Assembly: GCF_029623955.1 (NCBI RefSeq)
Contig: NZ_JARSBP010000005.1
Location: forward strand, 248,001-312,000
Direction: 5' to 3'
DNA from: Mycobacterium sp. 236(2023)
GTDB lineage: Bacteria > Actinomycetota > Actinomycetes > Mycobacteriales > Mycobacteriaceae
Length of the DNA: 64,000 nucleotides
Positions 55,548-64,000 of the stretch are shown in pieces. How positions within the stretch are numbered: position 1 is the stretch's first letter; each line of letters starts with the position of its first letter. The notes beneath the pieces are model-generated. The model saw nothing but the letters and a program-made list of their open reading frames with translations, did not search any database and was not told the origin of the DNA. The position numbers were made by a program, and so were the translations under genes.

Positions 55548-55550
55548 CTC

Positions 55551-56894
<1,344 letters not shown>

Positions 56895-56910
56895 GACGGA
56901 ACGTAACCGG

Positions 56911-57345
56911 CTACGGTTTCGGGGCGACCTCGACGCTGGGTGGCAGCGGCGACGGTTCGGGCTGGGTGGAACGGCGCAGGATCGAGAACGTCACCGCTCC
57001 CCCGGCCACCACGGCGATGCCGACGCCGACGAATAGCAATCGGCGTCCGCGATGACGGGACTTGCGGGCATCCTCGAAAGCCTGCGGCAGGTTCGCGACG
57101 ACCTGCTGGGCGGCGGAGATCTCCGCGGCGATGGTGTCCTGAGCCGACGCGAGCTCGGCCTTGAGTTCTCGGGCGATCTTGCTGCGGCGGTACCGATCTC
57201 CGACCCAGGAGGCCGACGAGCGCACCGACTCGACTCCGAGGCCCAGCGCTCCCCTGCCGACGTCGACGGGGCCGACGGTCGAGTATTTCAGGCCGCGGGC
57301 GAAGCGCTGGCCGGGTGTCAGGCGTACGCGGGTCTTGGAGCTCAT
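56911..57345 (-). CDS. cwsA: Cell wall synthesis protein CwsA
   Basis: 144 residues, the Rv0008c counterpart. A basic N-terminus and helical region (about 1-100; SKIARELKAELASAQDTIAAEISAAQQVVANLPQAFEDARK) lead to one C-terminal transmembrane helix (LLFVGVGIAVVAGGAVTFSIL) and a Pro-rich end. CwsA works with CrgA and Wag31 in polar growth and division; crgA lies 1.2 kb downstream. Confidence 0.87.
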   Translation of the reverse strand: MSSKTRVRLTPGQRFARGLKYSTVGPVDVGRGALGLGVESVRSSASWVGDRYRRSKIARELKAELASAQDTIAAEISAAQQVVANLPQAFEDARKSRHRGRRLLFVGVGIAVVAGGAVTFSILRRSTQPEPSPLPPSVEVAPKP

Positions 57346-57451
57346 ATCCCACCTCTTTCTTCAGTAAAGGATGTCGCTCCCCCAGCCTGCCACCCCGGCG
57401 AAGGTACGGTGCCCGGTTGGCGGTCAGACCGGTCGTGGCACACTCGGTCCC

Positions 57452-57979
57452 GTGACGAGTCCTATTCAGACCGCGACCGCGACCCTGCACACCAACCGTG
57501 GCGACATCAAGATCGCCTTGTTCGGAAACCACGCACCGAAGACCGTGTCCAACTTCGTCGGGCTGGCTCAGGGCACCAAGGAGTACAGCACCGAGAACGC
57601 CTCCGGCGGCTCGTCGGGCCCGTTCTACGACGGAGTCATCTTCCACCGCGTCATCGAAGGGTTCATGATCCAGGGCGGTGACCCGACGGGCACCGGCCGT
57701 GGCGACGCCGGCTACAAGTTTGCCGACGAATTCCACCCCGAGCTGCAGTTCGACAAGCCCTACCTGCTGGCAATGGCCAATGCAGGGCCGGGGACGAACG
57801 GCTCGCAGTTCTTCATCACCGTGACCCAGACTCCGCACCTGAACCGGCGCCACACGATCTTCGGCGAGGTCGTCGATCCGGAGTCGCAGAAGGTCGTCGA
57901 CGCGATCGCCACCACAGCGACCGACCGCAGCGACCGTCCCACCGATCCGGTGGTCGTCGAGTCGATCACGATCTCCTAG
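57452..57979 (+). CDS. ppiA: Peptidyl-prolyl cis-trans isomerase A (cyclophilin)
   Basis: 175 residues from the GTG at 57452. Cyclophilin active-site segments are FYDGVIFHRVIEGFMIQGGDPTGTGRG, LAMANAGPGTNGSQFFIT and HLNRRHTIFGEV. It speeds proline isomerisation in protein folding. It has no signal peptide. Start chosen to match the family (VTSPIQTATATLHTNRGDI). Stop overlaps the convergent PH-domain gene by 4 bp. Confidence 0.95.
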   Translation: MTSPIQTATATLHTNRGDIKIALFGNHAPKTVSNFVGLAQGTKEYSTENASGGSSGPFYDGVIFHRVIEGFMIQGGDPTGTGRGDAGYKFADEFHPELQFDKPYLLAMANAGPGTNGSQFFITVTQTPHLNRRHTIFGEVVDPESQKVVDAIATTATDRSDRPTDPVVVESITIS

Positions 57980-58413
57980 TAGTCGCCTCCTGAGCCGGCG
58001 CCGGGCGCATACCCGGCGTCGGTCAGTGCGTCCAGGACGTGTAGCGGCTCTCCACCGAGATCCCACCGGCTCAACACGATGAGCCGGTCATCTGTCGTGT
58101 CGATCTCCAAAAGGCGGACTTTGCGTCCGATGCGGCGGAACTCGGTAATGCGGATGCGCTTGATATCCGCCTTTGTGAGCTGCCTCACTTGCCACCAGCC
58201 GCGGTAGCGCAGACCGTCTTGAGTGATTGCCAGTTTCGGCCGGGCCCGCCACGACATGAGGGCAAACACCAGCAAACCACCGGCAGCTGTGCCCACCAGA
58301 ATTTGCCCGGGAACGTCTGTGACCAGCGTCACAGCACCTACAGCCAAGAGAATTCCCGCGATTCCGGCCACGGTGATGGCGGCGGTCTTAGGTTGCCATT
58401 CTGTTTGCTGCAC
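57976..58413 (-). CDS. PH-domain membrane protein (Rv0010c-like)
   Basis: 145 residues. Two transmembrane helices (about 10-55) are followed by a bacterial PH-like domain (about 60-130; PKLAITQDGLRYRGWWQVRQLTKADIKRIRITEFRRIGRKVRLLEID). GTG start at 58413. It lies between ppiA and crgA as Rv0010c does. Function unknown. Confidence 0.83.
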   Translation of the reverse strand: MQQTEWQPKTAAITVAGIAGILLAVGAVTLVTDVPGQILVGTAAGGLLVFALMSWRARPKLAITQDGLRYRGWWQVRQLTKADIKRIRITEFRRIGRKVRLLEIDTTDDRLIVLSRWDLGGEPLHVLDALTDAGYAPGAGSGGDY

Positions 58414-58448
58414 TGGTTACCCACACCCTCCTACCCCGACGAACGGGG

Positions 58449-58457
58449 TTATCCACA
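58449..58457. promoter_or_regulatory. Perfect DnaA box outside oriC
   Basis: TTATCCACA, the consensus DnaA 9-mer, about 16 kb from oriC in the PH-protein/crgA gap. A near match TTACCCACA lies at 58417-58425. Confidence 0.5.
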
Positions 58458-58568
58458 AGTGCTATCCCCAATGGGGATTAATCACATCCGTGTGATCCGG
58501 TGACGACCGGGTTGCCCGAAAGGTAACGCCAGGCAACCAAGATGAATTCATCTCGGCGCTGCCGGCGG

Positions 58569-58850
58569 CTAGCGCCAACGCATCGTGAGCAACAGCCCCG
58601 TGATCATGAAGGCAAACGCGATCGCGTAGTTCCACACATTGAGATCAGCCATCCACTGAAGGAACGACGGAACGTCGGGGCCGCTGCCCGCCAGCTGGAA
58701 CACGATCAGCCACACCAACCCGATCAGCATCAGGCCGACGAACAAAACCACGAACCAGGTGCCCGACGGTCCGGCCTTGACCTTCACCGGGGTCCGGCTC
58801 ACCGGGTTGATGGTGAAGTCGTTCTTCTTGCGGACCTTGGACTTGGGCAT
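58569..58850 (-). CDS. crgA: Cell division protein CrgA
   Basis: 93 residues with a basic N-terminus (MPKSKVRKKNDFTINPVSRTPVKVKAGPS), two transmembrane helices (WFVVLFVGLMLIGLVWLIVFQL and WNYAIAFAFMITGLLLTM) and a short outside loop (PSFLQWMADLN). It is a divisome protein that contacts FtsZ, FtsQ, PBPs and CwsA in mycobacteria. Rv0011c counterpart. Confidence 0.95.
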   Translation of the reverse strand: MPKSKVRKKNDFTINPVSRTPVKVKAGPSGTWFVVLFVGLMLIGLVWLIVFQLAGSGPDVPSFLQWMADLNVWNYAIAFAFMITGLLLTMRWR

Positions 58851-58984
58851 GCGTACCTTCGAACGTTCGGCGCCGCCACTGTCTCCCGTGCCACGAACGG
58901 CCGGTCAGTGCGACGATGTGTACGGAAAGCCTAACGCAGGCCGATCCCGCATTTGGAGATCATCGAGAGGAGCCACCGACTCCG

Positions 58985-59746
58985 ATGGCTGAAAGCACCG
59001 CAGGCAGGCGCAAGCGCTCCGTGTGGCGCTTCGGAGTGCCGGTCGTGTGTGTGGCTGCGGGTCTGCTCCTCGGAACCACCCACGGCGTCTCCGGTGGCGA
59101 CGAGATTCGTCGCAGCGACTCACCTCGCCTGGTCGATCTCGTCCGCGAGGCACAGGCCTCGGTCGACCGATTGAGTGCCGAACAAGGCGCGCTCGCGCCG
59201 CAGATCGACAACCACCATGGCGGTTCGTCCGGCACGGATGCAGCACTGGCCGCGATCACCCGCAGAGGCGACCTGCTCGCGGCCGAGGCGGGTCTCACGC
59301 CGCTGCGCGGCCCAGGCCTGGTGGTGACCCTCAACGATGCGCAACGAGACGCTCAGGGCCGGTTCCCGCGAGATGCGTCCCCCGACGATCTCGTCGTGCA
59401 CCAGCAGGACATTCAGGCGGTCATCAATGCGCTGTGGAGTGCGGGTGCCGAAGGCATTCAGGTCCAGGATCAGCGGATCATCGCCACGTCCGCCCCGCGC
59501 TGTGTCGGCAACACGCTGCTGTTGAACGGCCGCACGTACAGCCCGCCGTATGTCATCTCGGCGATCGGTGACCCGGGTGCCATGCAGGCCGCACTGGACG
59601 CGGCGCCGCTCGTCACGCTCTATAAGCGGTATGCCGTCCGATTCGGCTTGGGCTATACGGAAGAAGTGCGTGACGTCGAATTGGTCGGCCACGGGGAATC
59701 TGTTCGGATGAAATTCGCACAACCGATTGGGCCCTTGGGCTACTAA
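58985..59746 (+). CDS. DUF881 membrane-anchored protein (Rv0012-like)
   Basis: 253 residues. An N-terminal transmembrane helix (WRFGVPVVCVAAGLLLGTTHGV) is followed by a coiled-coil-like stretch (VDLVREAQASVDRLSAEQGAL) and the DUF881 domain (about 90-250; LTPLRGPGLVVTLNDAQR..VVHQQDIQAVINALWSAGAEGIQVQDQRI). It sits between crgA and pknB. Extracytoplasmic; role unknown, probably in division or wall growth. Confidence 0.88.
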   Translation: MAESTAGRRKRSVWRFGVPVVCVAAGLLLGTTHGVSGGDEIRRSDSPRLVDLVREAQASVDRLSAEQGALAPQIDNHHGGSSGTDAALAAITRRGDLLAAEAGLTPLRGPGLVVTLNDAQRDAQGRFPRDASPDDLVVHQQDIQAVINALWSAGAEGIQVQDQRIIATSAPRCVGNTLLLNGRTYSPPYVISAIGDPGAMQAALDAAPLVTLYKRYAVRFGLGYTEEVRDVELVGHGESVRMKFAQPIGPLGY

Positions 59747-59925
59747 TCCGGAAAGCGAATTCGTGCCAGATTTTAGAGGCGAAGCTGGCAAATTATTGGT
59801 ATATATCAGTGCACGCGTTGAACGCTGGTGTACTGCAAAGATGCTGACACCGCACCTCGGGCGGGCAATCTCATATTAGACGCTCGAGTCAATATCTTCG
59901 GAACGGTAAATTGCAGGGGGAGCTT

Positions 59926-60933
59926 ATGAATCGCCGAATCCGTCATGCCGTTGCCGGGACGCTCGCCATACCCGCCGTGATGGTGTTGAGCCACCTGTCG
60001 TCGGCCTCCGCGGCGACGGTGCTTGCCGTGGAGGGAACCGCGCAGGCGAAGGGCAACGCGCAGACCGCATTCGACGGTGCGTTCTGCGTGCAGAACACGT
60101 GCCGGTCGATCAACAACGCGCGAACCCCGTTCGACGTGAAGACAGGATCCCGGCAGCTCCAGGCGGCCGTCGATTCAACGCCGGGCGACATCATTGTGCT
60201 GGGCTACTCACTGGGGGCGGCGACCATCTACGACCGGCTGCGGGAGTGGGCGAATACGCCCGCAAGCGCACCGGATCCCGGCCGTGTGTCGCTCGTCGTC
60301 ACCTATGGCAACCCCGAAAACAAGTTCGGCGGCGACGACAGAAAGAACTCCTACGCGGGGCTCCCTGTTGAGCAGCCGTACCAGCACCTCGACGTCACGA
60401 TGCAATACGACAGCGTCGCCGACTCACCGACGCGGTGGGGCTGGTACTCCTCGATGAACAACGCGTTCGCGCAGCACGTCGCGTACTTCGAGGACGTCGA
60501 CATCAACGACCCGGACAACCTGGTCTATCGCGACGGCGACGGGTCGACCTACATGCTGATCGAGGCCGACGTCCTGCCCATGCTCAAGTGGATGGAGCCG
60601 TGGGTCAGCGACGAGAAGATGGCCGAGCTCGACGCGAAGTACCGGCCGCTGATCGAGAAGGACTACGACCGGCCGGCATATGTGCCGCAGGGCGAGGGTG
60701 CGGACTGGGGCAACGGCAACCCGCCGCCGGCGATCGACGATGACGACAACGACGATGGTGACGCTGACGACGTATCACGCATGAGGGCCCGGGTGACGCC
60801 GGACGCGGAATCGAGCGACGAGGGCGACGAAGACCGCCCGCGCGGTAAGCGCGACAAGGACGCCGATCCGGAGTCCGACGATTCCGACGCGCAGTCGTCG
60901 GCGTCCAGCACGGATTCAGCCGAAGAGAGCTGA
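59926..60933 (+). CDS. Secreted PE-PPE-domain alpha/beta hydrolase 1
   Basis: 335 residues. A signal peptide (about 1-29, ending SSASA) leads a PE-PPE domain (serine hydrolase) with the nucleophile elbow GYSLG, and a disulfide-prone Cys pair (FCVQNTCRS). An acidic disordered tail ends the protein (about 255-335, Asp/Ser/Glu-rich). ATG 59926 is preceded by GGGGGAG. It is a tandem paralogue of the next gene. Esterase or lipase activity on cell-envelope lipids is inferred. Confidence 0.83.
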   Translation: MNRRIRHAVAGTLAIPAVMVLSHLSSASAATVLAVEGTAQAKGNAQTAFDGAFCVQNTCRSINNARTPFDVKTGSRQLQAAVDSTPGDIIVLGYSLGAATIYDRLREWANTPASAPDPGRVSLVVTYGNPENKFGGDDRKNSYAGLPVEQPYQHLDVTMQYDSVADSPTRWGWYSSMNNAFAQHVAYFEDVDINDPDNLVYRDGDGSTYMLIEADVLPMLKWMEPWVSDEKMAELDAKYRPLIEKDYDRPAYVPQGEGADWGNGNPPPAIDDDDNDDGDADDVSRMRARVTPDAESSDEGDEDRPRGKRDKDADPESDDSDAQSSASSTDSAEES

Positions 60934-61150
60934 TCCTCGGATCGGTGTCACAACTGCGTAATACCTGCAGCAGCGATAGTTGCTGCAGGCGCGGATAGAT
61001 TGGTGGGGGCCGGTCGTCGACGTCCGGCCGCGAAGCGCAAAAGCCAAGATTGCCAAGGCAACTCTTGCACTGCGGCCTGAACGTGATCACGGAGCCGGGC
61101 GCAACCAGCCTGGAAAGTTGTTCGCCGTGATCGACCTATCGAGGATCCTC

Positions 61151-62281
61151 ATGAATCGTTATTGGCGCCGCACCTGTGCAGCCGCAATCGCCGGCCTCTT
61201 TGTCCCGGCCGCTGTCGTCATGGCGGCGCCGCCGACAACGGTAGCCGCCACCGCGCTGTTCGCCGAGGGCGCCACCCGGCCGTCGGGTGAGGCGCAGACA
61301 GCGTTCGGCGGGGTCTTCTGCGAGACGAACACGTGCCGGTCGGTCGGTCGGGGAACGGTGAGCCGGACACAGTCCGCAGCGCAGATCCAGAGCGCCGTCG
61401 ACTCCACCCCGGGCGACGTCATCCTCGTCGGCTACTCAGTGGGCGGCGCGGGCCTGTACGACCGCCTGCGTGCATGGGAGCAGGGCACGGCACCGGCGCC
61501 CGACCCCGAGCGCGTGGTGATGATCGTGACGTTCGGCAACCCGGAGAACAAGTTCGGCGGGGAGAACCGCAAGCAACCCGGCACCGGCCTACCGGCCACC
61601 CAGCCGTACGAGCACCTCGACGTGTCAGCGCAATACGACGGCGTCTCGGACAATCCGACGCGCTTCGGCATCTACTCCTACATCAACACCGCGATCTTCT
61701 CGCGGCACTTCTCCTACTTCGACGACCTGGACATCAACGACCCGGACAACCTCGTCTACCGGGAGGGGAACACCACCTACATGCTGATTCCGGCCAAGAC
61801 GCTGCCGATGCTGCAATGGCTGGACCCGTTCCTGTCCGACCAGCGGATGGCCGAGCTCGACGCCAAATACCGGCCGCTGGTCGAGAAGGACTACGACCGG
61901 CCCGCGTACGTGCCGCAGGGCGAGGGCGCCGATTGGGGCAACGGCAACCCGCCCCCGAGCGTGTCCGGAACCCGTGCGCCGCTGATCACCGACGAGCCGG
62001 AAGAACCGGTCGACACCGACAGGACGACGCGCCGCGCGAGTTCGACCCGCGACGCGGACGACCTCGACGACGCGGACGACCTCGACGAGAGTAAGACAGA
62101 TCTCCTGTCGACCCCGATCGACGAGGACGACGACACGGCAGAAGAGTCACAGACGGCCGTCGACACCGACGACGAGAAGAGCGACGACAAGACTGCCAAG
62201 GACGACGCGGAGAACTCGTCGGACGCGGATTCCTCCAATTCGTCCGATACCTCCGACGCCGGCACCAAAGCGGCGGCCTGA
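61151..62281 (+). CDS. Secreted PE-PPE-domain alpha/beta hydrolase 2
   Basis: 376 residues, a paralogue of the preceding gene: signal peptide, Cys pair (FCETNTCRS), nucleophile elbow GYSVGG, shared segments such as GNPENKFGGENRK and YDRPAYVPQGEGADWGNGNPPP. The acidic Ser/Asp-rich tail (about 265-376) is longer. ATG at 61151 lies just after CGAGGATC; an upstream GTG in frame at 61127 is possible. The 217 bp before it hold no gene. Substrate unknown. Confidence 0.83.
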   Translation: MNRYWRRTCAAAIAGLFVPAAVVMAAPPTTVAATALFAEGATRPSGEAQTAFGGVFCETNTCRSVGRGTVSRTQSAAQIQSAVDSTPGDVILVGYSVGGAGLYDRLRAWEQGTAPAPDPERVVMIVTFGNPENKFGGENRKQPGTGLPATQPYEHLDVSAQYDGVSDNPTRFGIYSYINTAIFSRHFSYFDDLDINDPDNLVYREGNTTYMLIPAKTLPMLQWLDPFLSDQRMAELDAKYRPLVEKDYDRPAYVPQGEGADWGNGNPPPSVSGTRAPLITDEPEEPVDTDRTTRRASSTRDADDLDDADDLDESKTDLLSTPIDEDDDTAEESQTAVDTDDEKSDDKTAKDDAENSSDADSSNSSDTSDAGTKAAA

Positions 62282-62322
62282 CGGCGCCGACACCACGAAA
62301 CCCCTGGCGGTAGCCTGTTCGG

Positions 62323-62997
62323 ATGCAGGTCTTGGTCGTCGACAACTACGACAGCTTCGTGTTCAACCTGGTCCAGTACCTCGGGCAACTCGGTGTGGAC
62401 GCGACGGTGTGGCGTAACGACGACGACCGGCTGGCCACCGACGCGGACATCGCGCGCGTCGCCGACGAGTTCGACGGCGTGCTGCTCAGCCCCGGACCGG
62501 GCACACCCGAGCGCGCGGGCGCATCGATTCCGCTGGTCCACGCCTGTTCGACGGCCCGCACGCCATTGCTGGGCGTCTGCCTCGGACACCAGGCCATCGG
62601 CGTCGCCTTCGGAGGGACCGTTGATCGCGCCCCCGAGCTGCTGCACGGCAAGACCAGCACCGTCCACCACTCGGACGCGGGCGTTCTCAAAGGGCTGCCG
62701 GATCCGTTCACGGCGACCCGCTACCACTCGCTGACGATCCTGCCGGACACCGTTCCCGCCGAGCTCGAGGTCACCGCCAACACAGAGGGCGGGGTCATCA
62801 TGGGCGTCCGGCACGTCGAACTGCCGATCCACGGCGTCCAGTTCCACCCGGAGTCGATCCTGACCGAGGGCGGGCACCGAATGCTCGCCAACTGGCTGGC
62901 GTTCTGCGGCGCCGCACCCCAGGAATCGCTGGTCCGTCAGCTCGAAGACGAAGTCGCGACCGCGGTCCAGGCGGCTACGACGCGAAGTTCAGCGTGA
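62323..62997 (+). CDS. trpG: Anthranilate/aminodeoxychorismate synthase glutamine amidotransferase
   Basis: 224 residues, a class I glutamine amidotransferase. The oxyanion loop LLSPGPGTPE, nucleophile LLGVCLGHQ and the HxE pair GVQFHPESI are intact. It passes ammonia from glutamine to chorismate. It sits beside pknB, not in a trp operon, so it may also serve folate synthesis (pabA). Rv0013 counterpart. Its 3' end overlaps pknB by 23 bp. Confidence 0.93.
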   Translation: MQVLVVDNYDSFVFNLVQYLGQLGVDATVWRNDDDRLATDADIARVADEFDGVLLSPGPGTPERAGASIPLVHACSTARTPLLGVCLGHQAIGVAFGGTVDRAPELLHGKTSTVHHSDAGVLKGLPDPFTATRYHSLTILPDTVPAELEVTANTEGGVIMGVRHVELPIHGVQFHPESILTEGGHRMLANWLAFCGAAPQESLVRQLEDEVATAVQAATTRSSA

Positions 62998-64000
62998 TCG
63001 TCGCGCCGAAGTTGACCCCGGCGCCCGCCGTCGGCGTCTGCCGCACCACGGCATTGGTGCGCTGACCGCTGTTCTGCACGTCGCCGCCCTTATCCAGCAC
63101 GCCCGTCCAACCCAGCGCGCGTAGGCGGGGTTCGGCGTCGGTCCAGAACATTCCCGTCAGGTCCGGCATCACGAACTGATTGCCGCGCGACACCTGGATC
63201 TGGATCACGGTGTCCTGCGGAACCGTCTGGCCGGCGCCGGGCTCCAACCCGACGACCTGCCCGGTCGGGACCGTGCTGTCGACCTGGACCGGGACGGTGT
63301 TCAAGAACCCGGACGCGGTCAGGATCTGCTGACACACCTCGGTGGTCTGCCCGACACACTCCGGCACGATCGCCGTCGCGGGGCCCTTGCCCACGACGAT
63401 CGTGATCTCATTCGTGATCGCCGATGTCTGATTCGCAGGCGGCACCGTCGAGATCACCCGGTCCTTCTGCTCCGGGAGCGACGCTGACGTCGTCTGCCGG
63501 AACCGTTCGAAGCCGGCATCGGACAGGCGTTTGACCGCGTCCGAGTAGCTCAGCCCCGACACGTCGGGAACCTCGCGTTGCTCGGGTCCGGTCGACACGT
63601 TGAGGGTGACCTCGTCGCCCGCGGCGATCGACGCGTTCGCGCCTGGGTCGGTGCCGATCACGTGATCAGGCGGAACCTCTGAGTCCGGCTTCTGCTGCGT
63701 GCGGATAGAGAATCCACGGTTCTGCAGCGCAGCGATGGCATCGGCCGACGGCTGGCCCGTGACATCGGGCACCTGCACGTCGCGGGTCTCGCCGCCGAAC
63801 ATGTTGATGCCGATGGTGACAACGACCGTCAGTATCGCCAGGACGGCGACGGCGATGAGCCAGCGGCCCAGCGAGCCGCTCTTCTCGCGCTCTTCGTAGC
63901 GCGGCTGGTGGTCAGTGGCGGAATCGATCGGTTCGGTGCGGTGACGTCCGGGCGTCGCCGACAGCATCGAGGTGCGCTCGGCGTCGGTGAACACCTTGGG
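62975..64000 (-). CDS. pknB: Serine/threonine protein kinase PknB, C-terminal part (cut by window edge)
   Basis: 342 codons visible; the kinase domain lies outside the window. The part here has the juxtamembrane Pro/Thr-rich segment, a transmembrane helix (WLIAVAVLAILTVVVTIGINMF) and four PASTA repeats (VQVPDVTGQPSADAIAALQNRGFSI, REVPDVSGLSYSDAVKRL, AIVPECVGQTTEVCQQIL, FVMPDLTGMFWTDAEPRL) that bind muropeptides or lipid II. The third repeat has two cysteines. PknB phosphorylates CwlM and MurJ, both encoded in this window. Confidence 0.93.
   Translation of the reverse strand, partial: PKVFTDAERTSMLSATPGRHRTEPIDSATDHQPRYEEREKSGSLGRWLIAVAVLAILTVVVTIGINMFGGETRDVQVPDVTGQPSADAIAALQNRGFSIRTQQKPDSEVPPDHVIGTDPGANASIAAGDEVTLNVSTGPEQREVPDVSGLSYSDAVKRLSDAGFERFRQTTSASLPEQKDRVISTVPPANQTSAITNEITIVVGKGPATAIVPECVGQTTEVCQQILTASGFLNTVPVQVDSTVPTGQVVGLEPGAGQTVPQDTVIQIQVSRGNQFVMPDLTGMFWTDAEPRLRALGWTGVLDKGGDVQNSGQRTNAVVRQTPTAGAGVNFGATITLNFAS

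Overview
The window is a high-GC actinobacterial chromosome segment centred on the replication origin. Gene order, protein sequences and RNA genes point to a fast-growing Mycobacterium (Mycolicibacterium-type). The core order pcnA-mutT4-Rv3909-murJ-sigM-rsmA-trxB-trxC-cwlM-Rv3916c-parB-parA-rsmG-jag-yidC-yidD-rnpA-rpmH-dnaA-oriC-dnaN-gnd-recF-DUF721-gyrB-gyrA-DUF3566-tRNA-Ile-tRNA-Ala is the classical mycobacterial origin region. The gnd gene between dnaN and recF is a fast-grower trait that M. tuberculosis lacks. I name no species.

Layout. 1-3.1 kb: two paralogous secreted Asp/Ser-rich proteins with a cadherin-like domain and a metalloprotease domain (the first is cut by the window edge), each preceded by the same palindrome. 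3.3-9.5 kb: a Tat-exported PhoX phosphatase, an F420-type LLM oxidoreductase, a GntR regulator and a glutamine-type ABC importer whose signal peptide is out of frame with the mature protein. 9.6-20.3 kb: a MarR regulator, glucosylglycerate hydrolase, an SDR, a DUF559 gene bracketed by inverted repeats, leuS, and homologues of Rv0040c to Rv0036c. 20.3-39.4 kb: the left arm of the origin region, covering tRNA maturation, lipid II flipping, sigma-M/thioredoxin redox control, CwlM, ParAB with two parS sites, and membrane insertion/RNase P/L34. 39.4-42.1 kb: dnaA and oriC. 42.1-52.1 kb: the right arm with replication and gyrase genes and two tRNAs.

52.04-55.31 kb is a compact island (about 3.2 kb) integrated at the 3' end of tRNA-Ala(TGC). 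A 47-bp copy of the tRNA 3' end (one base deleted) marks its far side. It carries a DprA-like Rossmann-fold gene and a divergent phosphoribosyltransferase gene, plus three small unknown genes and no visible integrase. The dprA-like promoter has a perfect mycobacterial LexA (SOS) box between its -35 and -10 elements. Shared TAGGAC-type repeats in both divergent intergenic regions suggest an island-wide operator. This is the best candidate in the window for a little-described system, possibly a DNA-damage-induced defence or DNA-processing module.

55.4-64 kb: a small unknown gene, serine dehydratase, the division/cell-wall genes cwsA and crgA, the peptidyl-prolyl isomerase ppiA, a PH-domain protein, a DUF881 protein, two tandem secreted PE-PPE-domain (alpha/beta hydrolase) proteins, trpG/pabA and the C-terminal PASTA half of pknB. 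Relative to M. tuberculosis, the leuS/Rv0036-Rv0044 block sits on the other side of the origin and is inverted.
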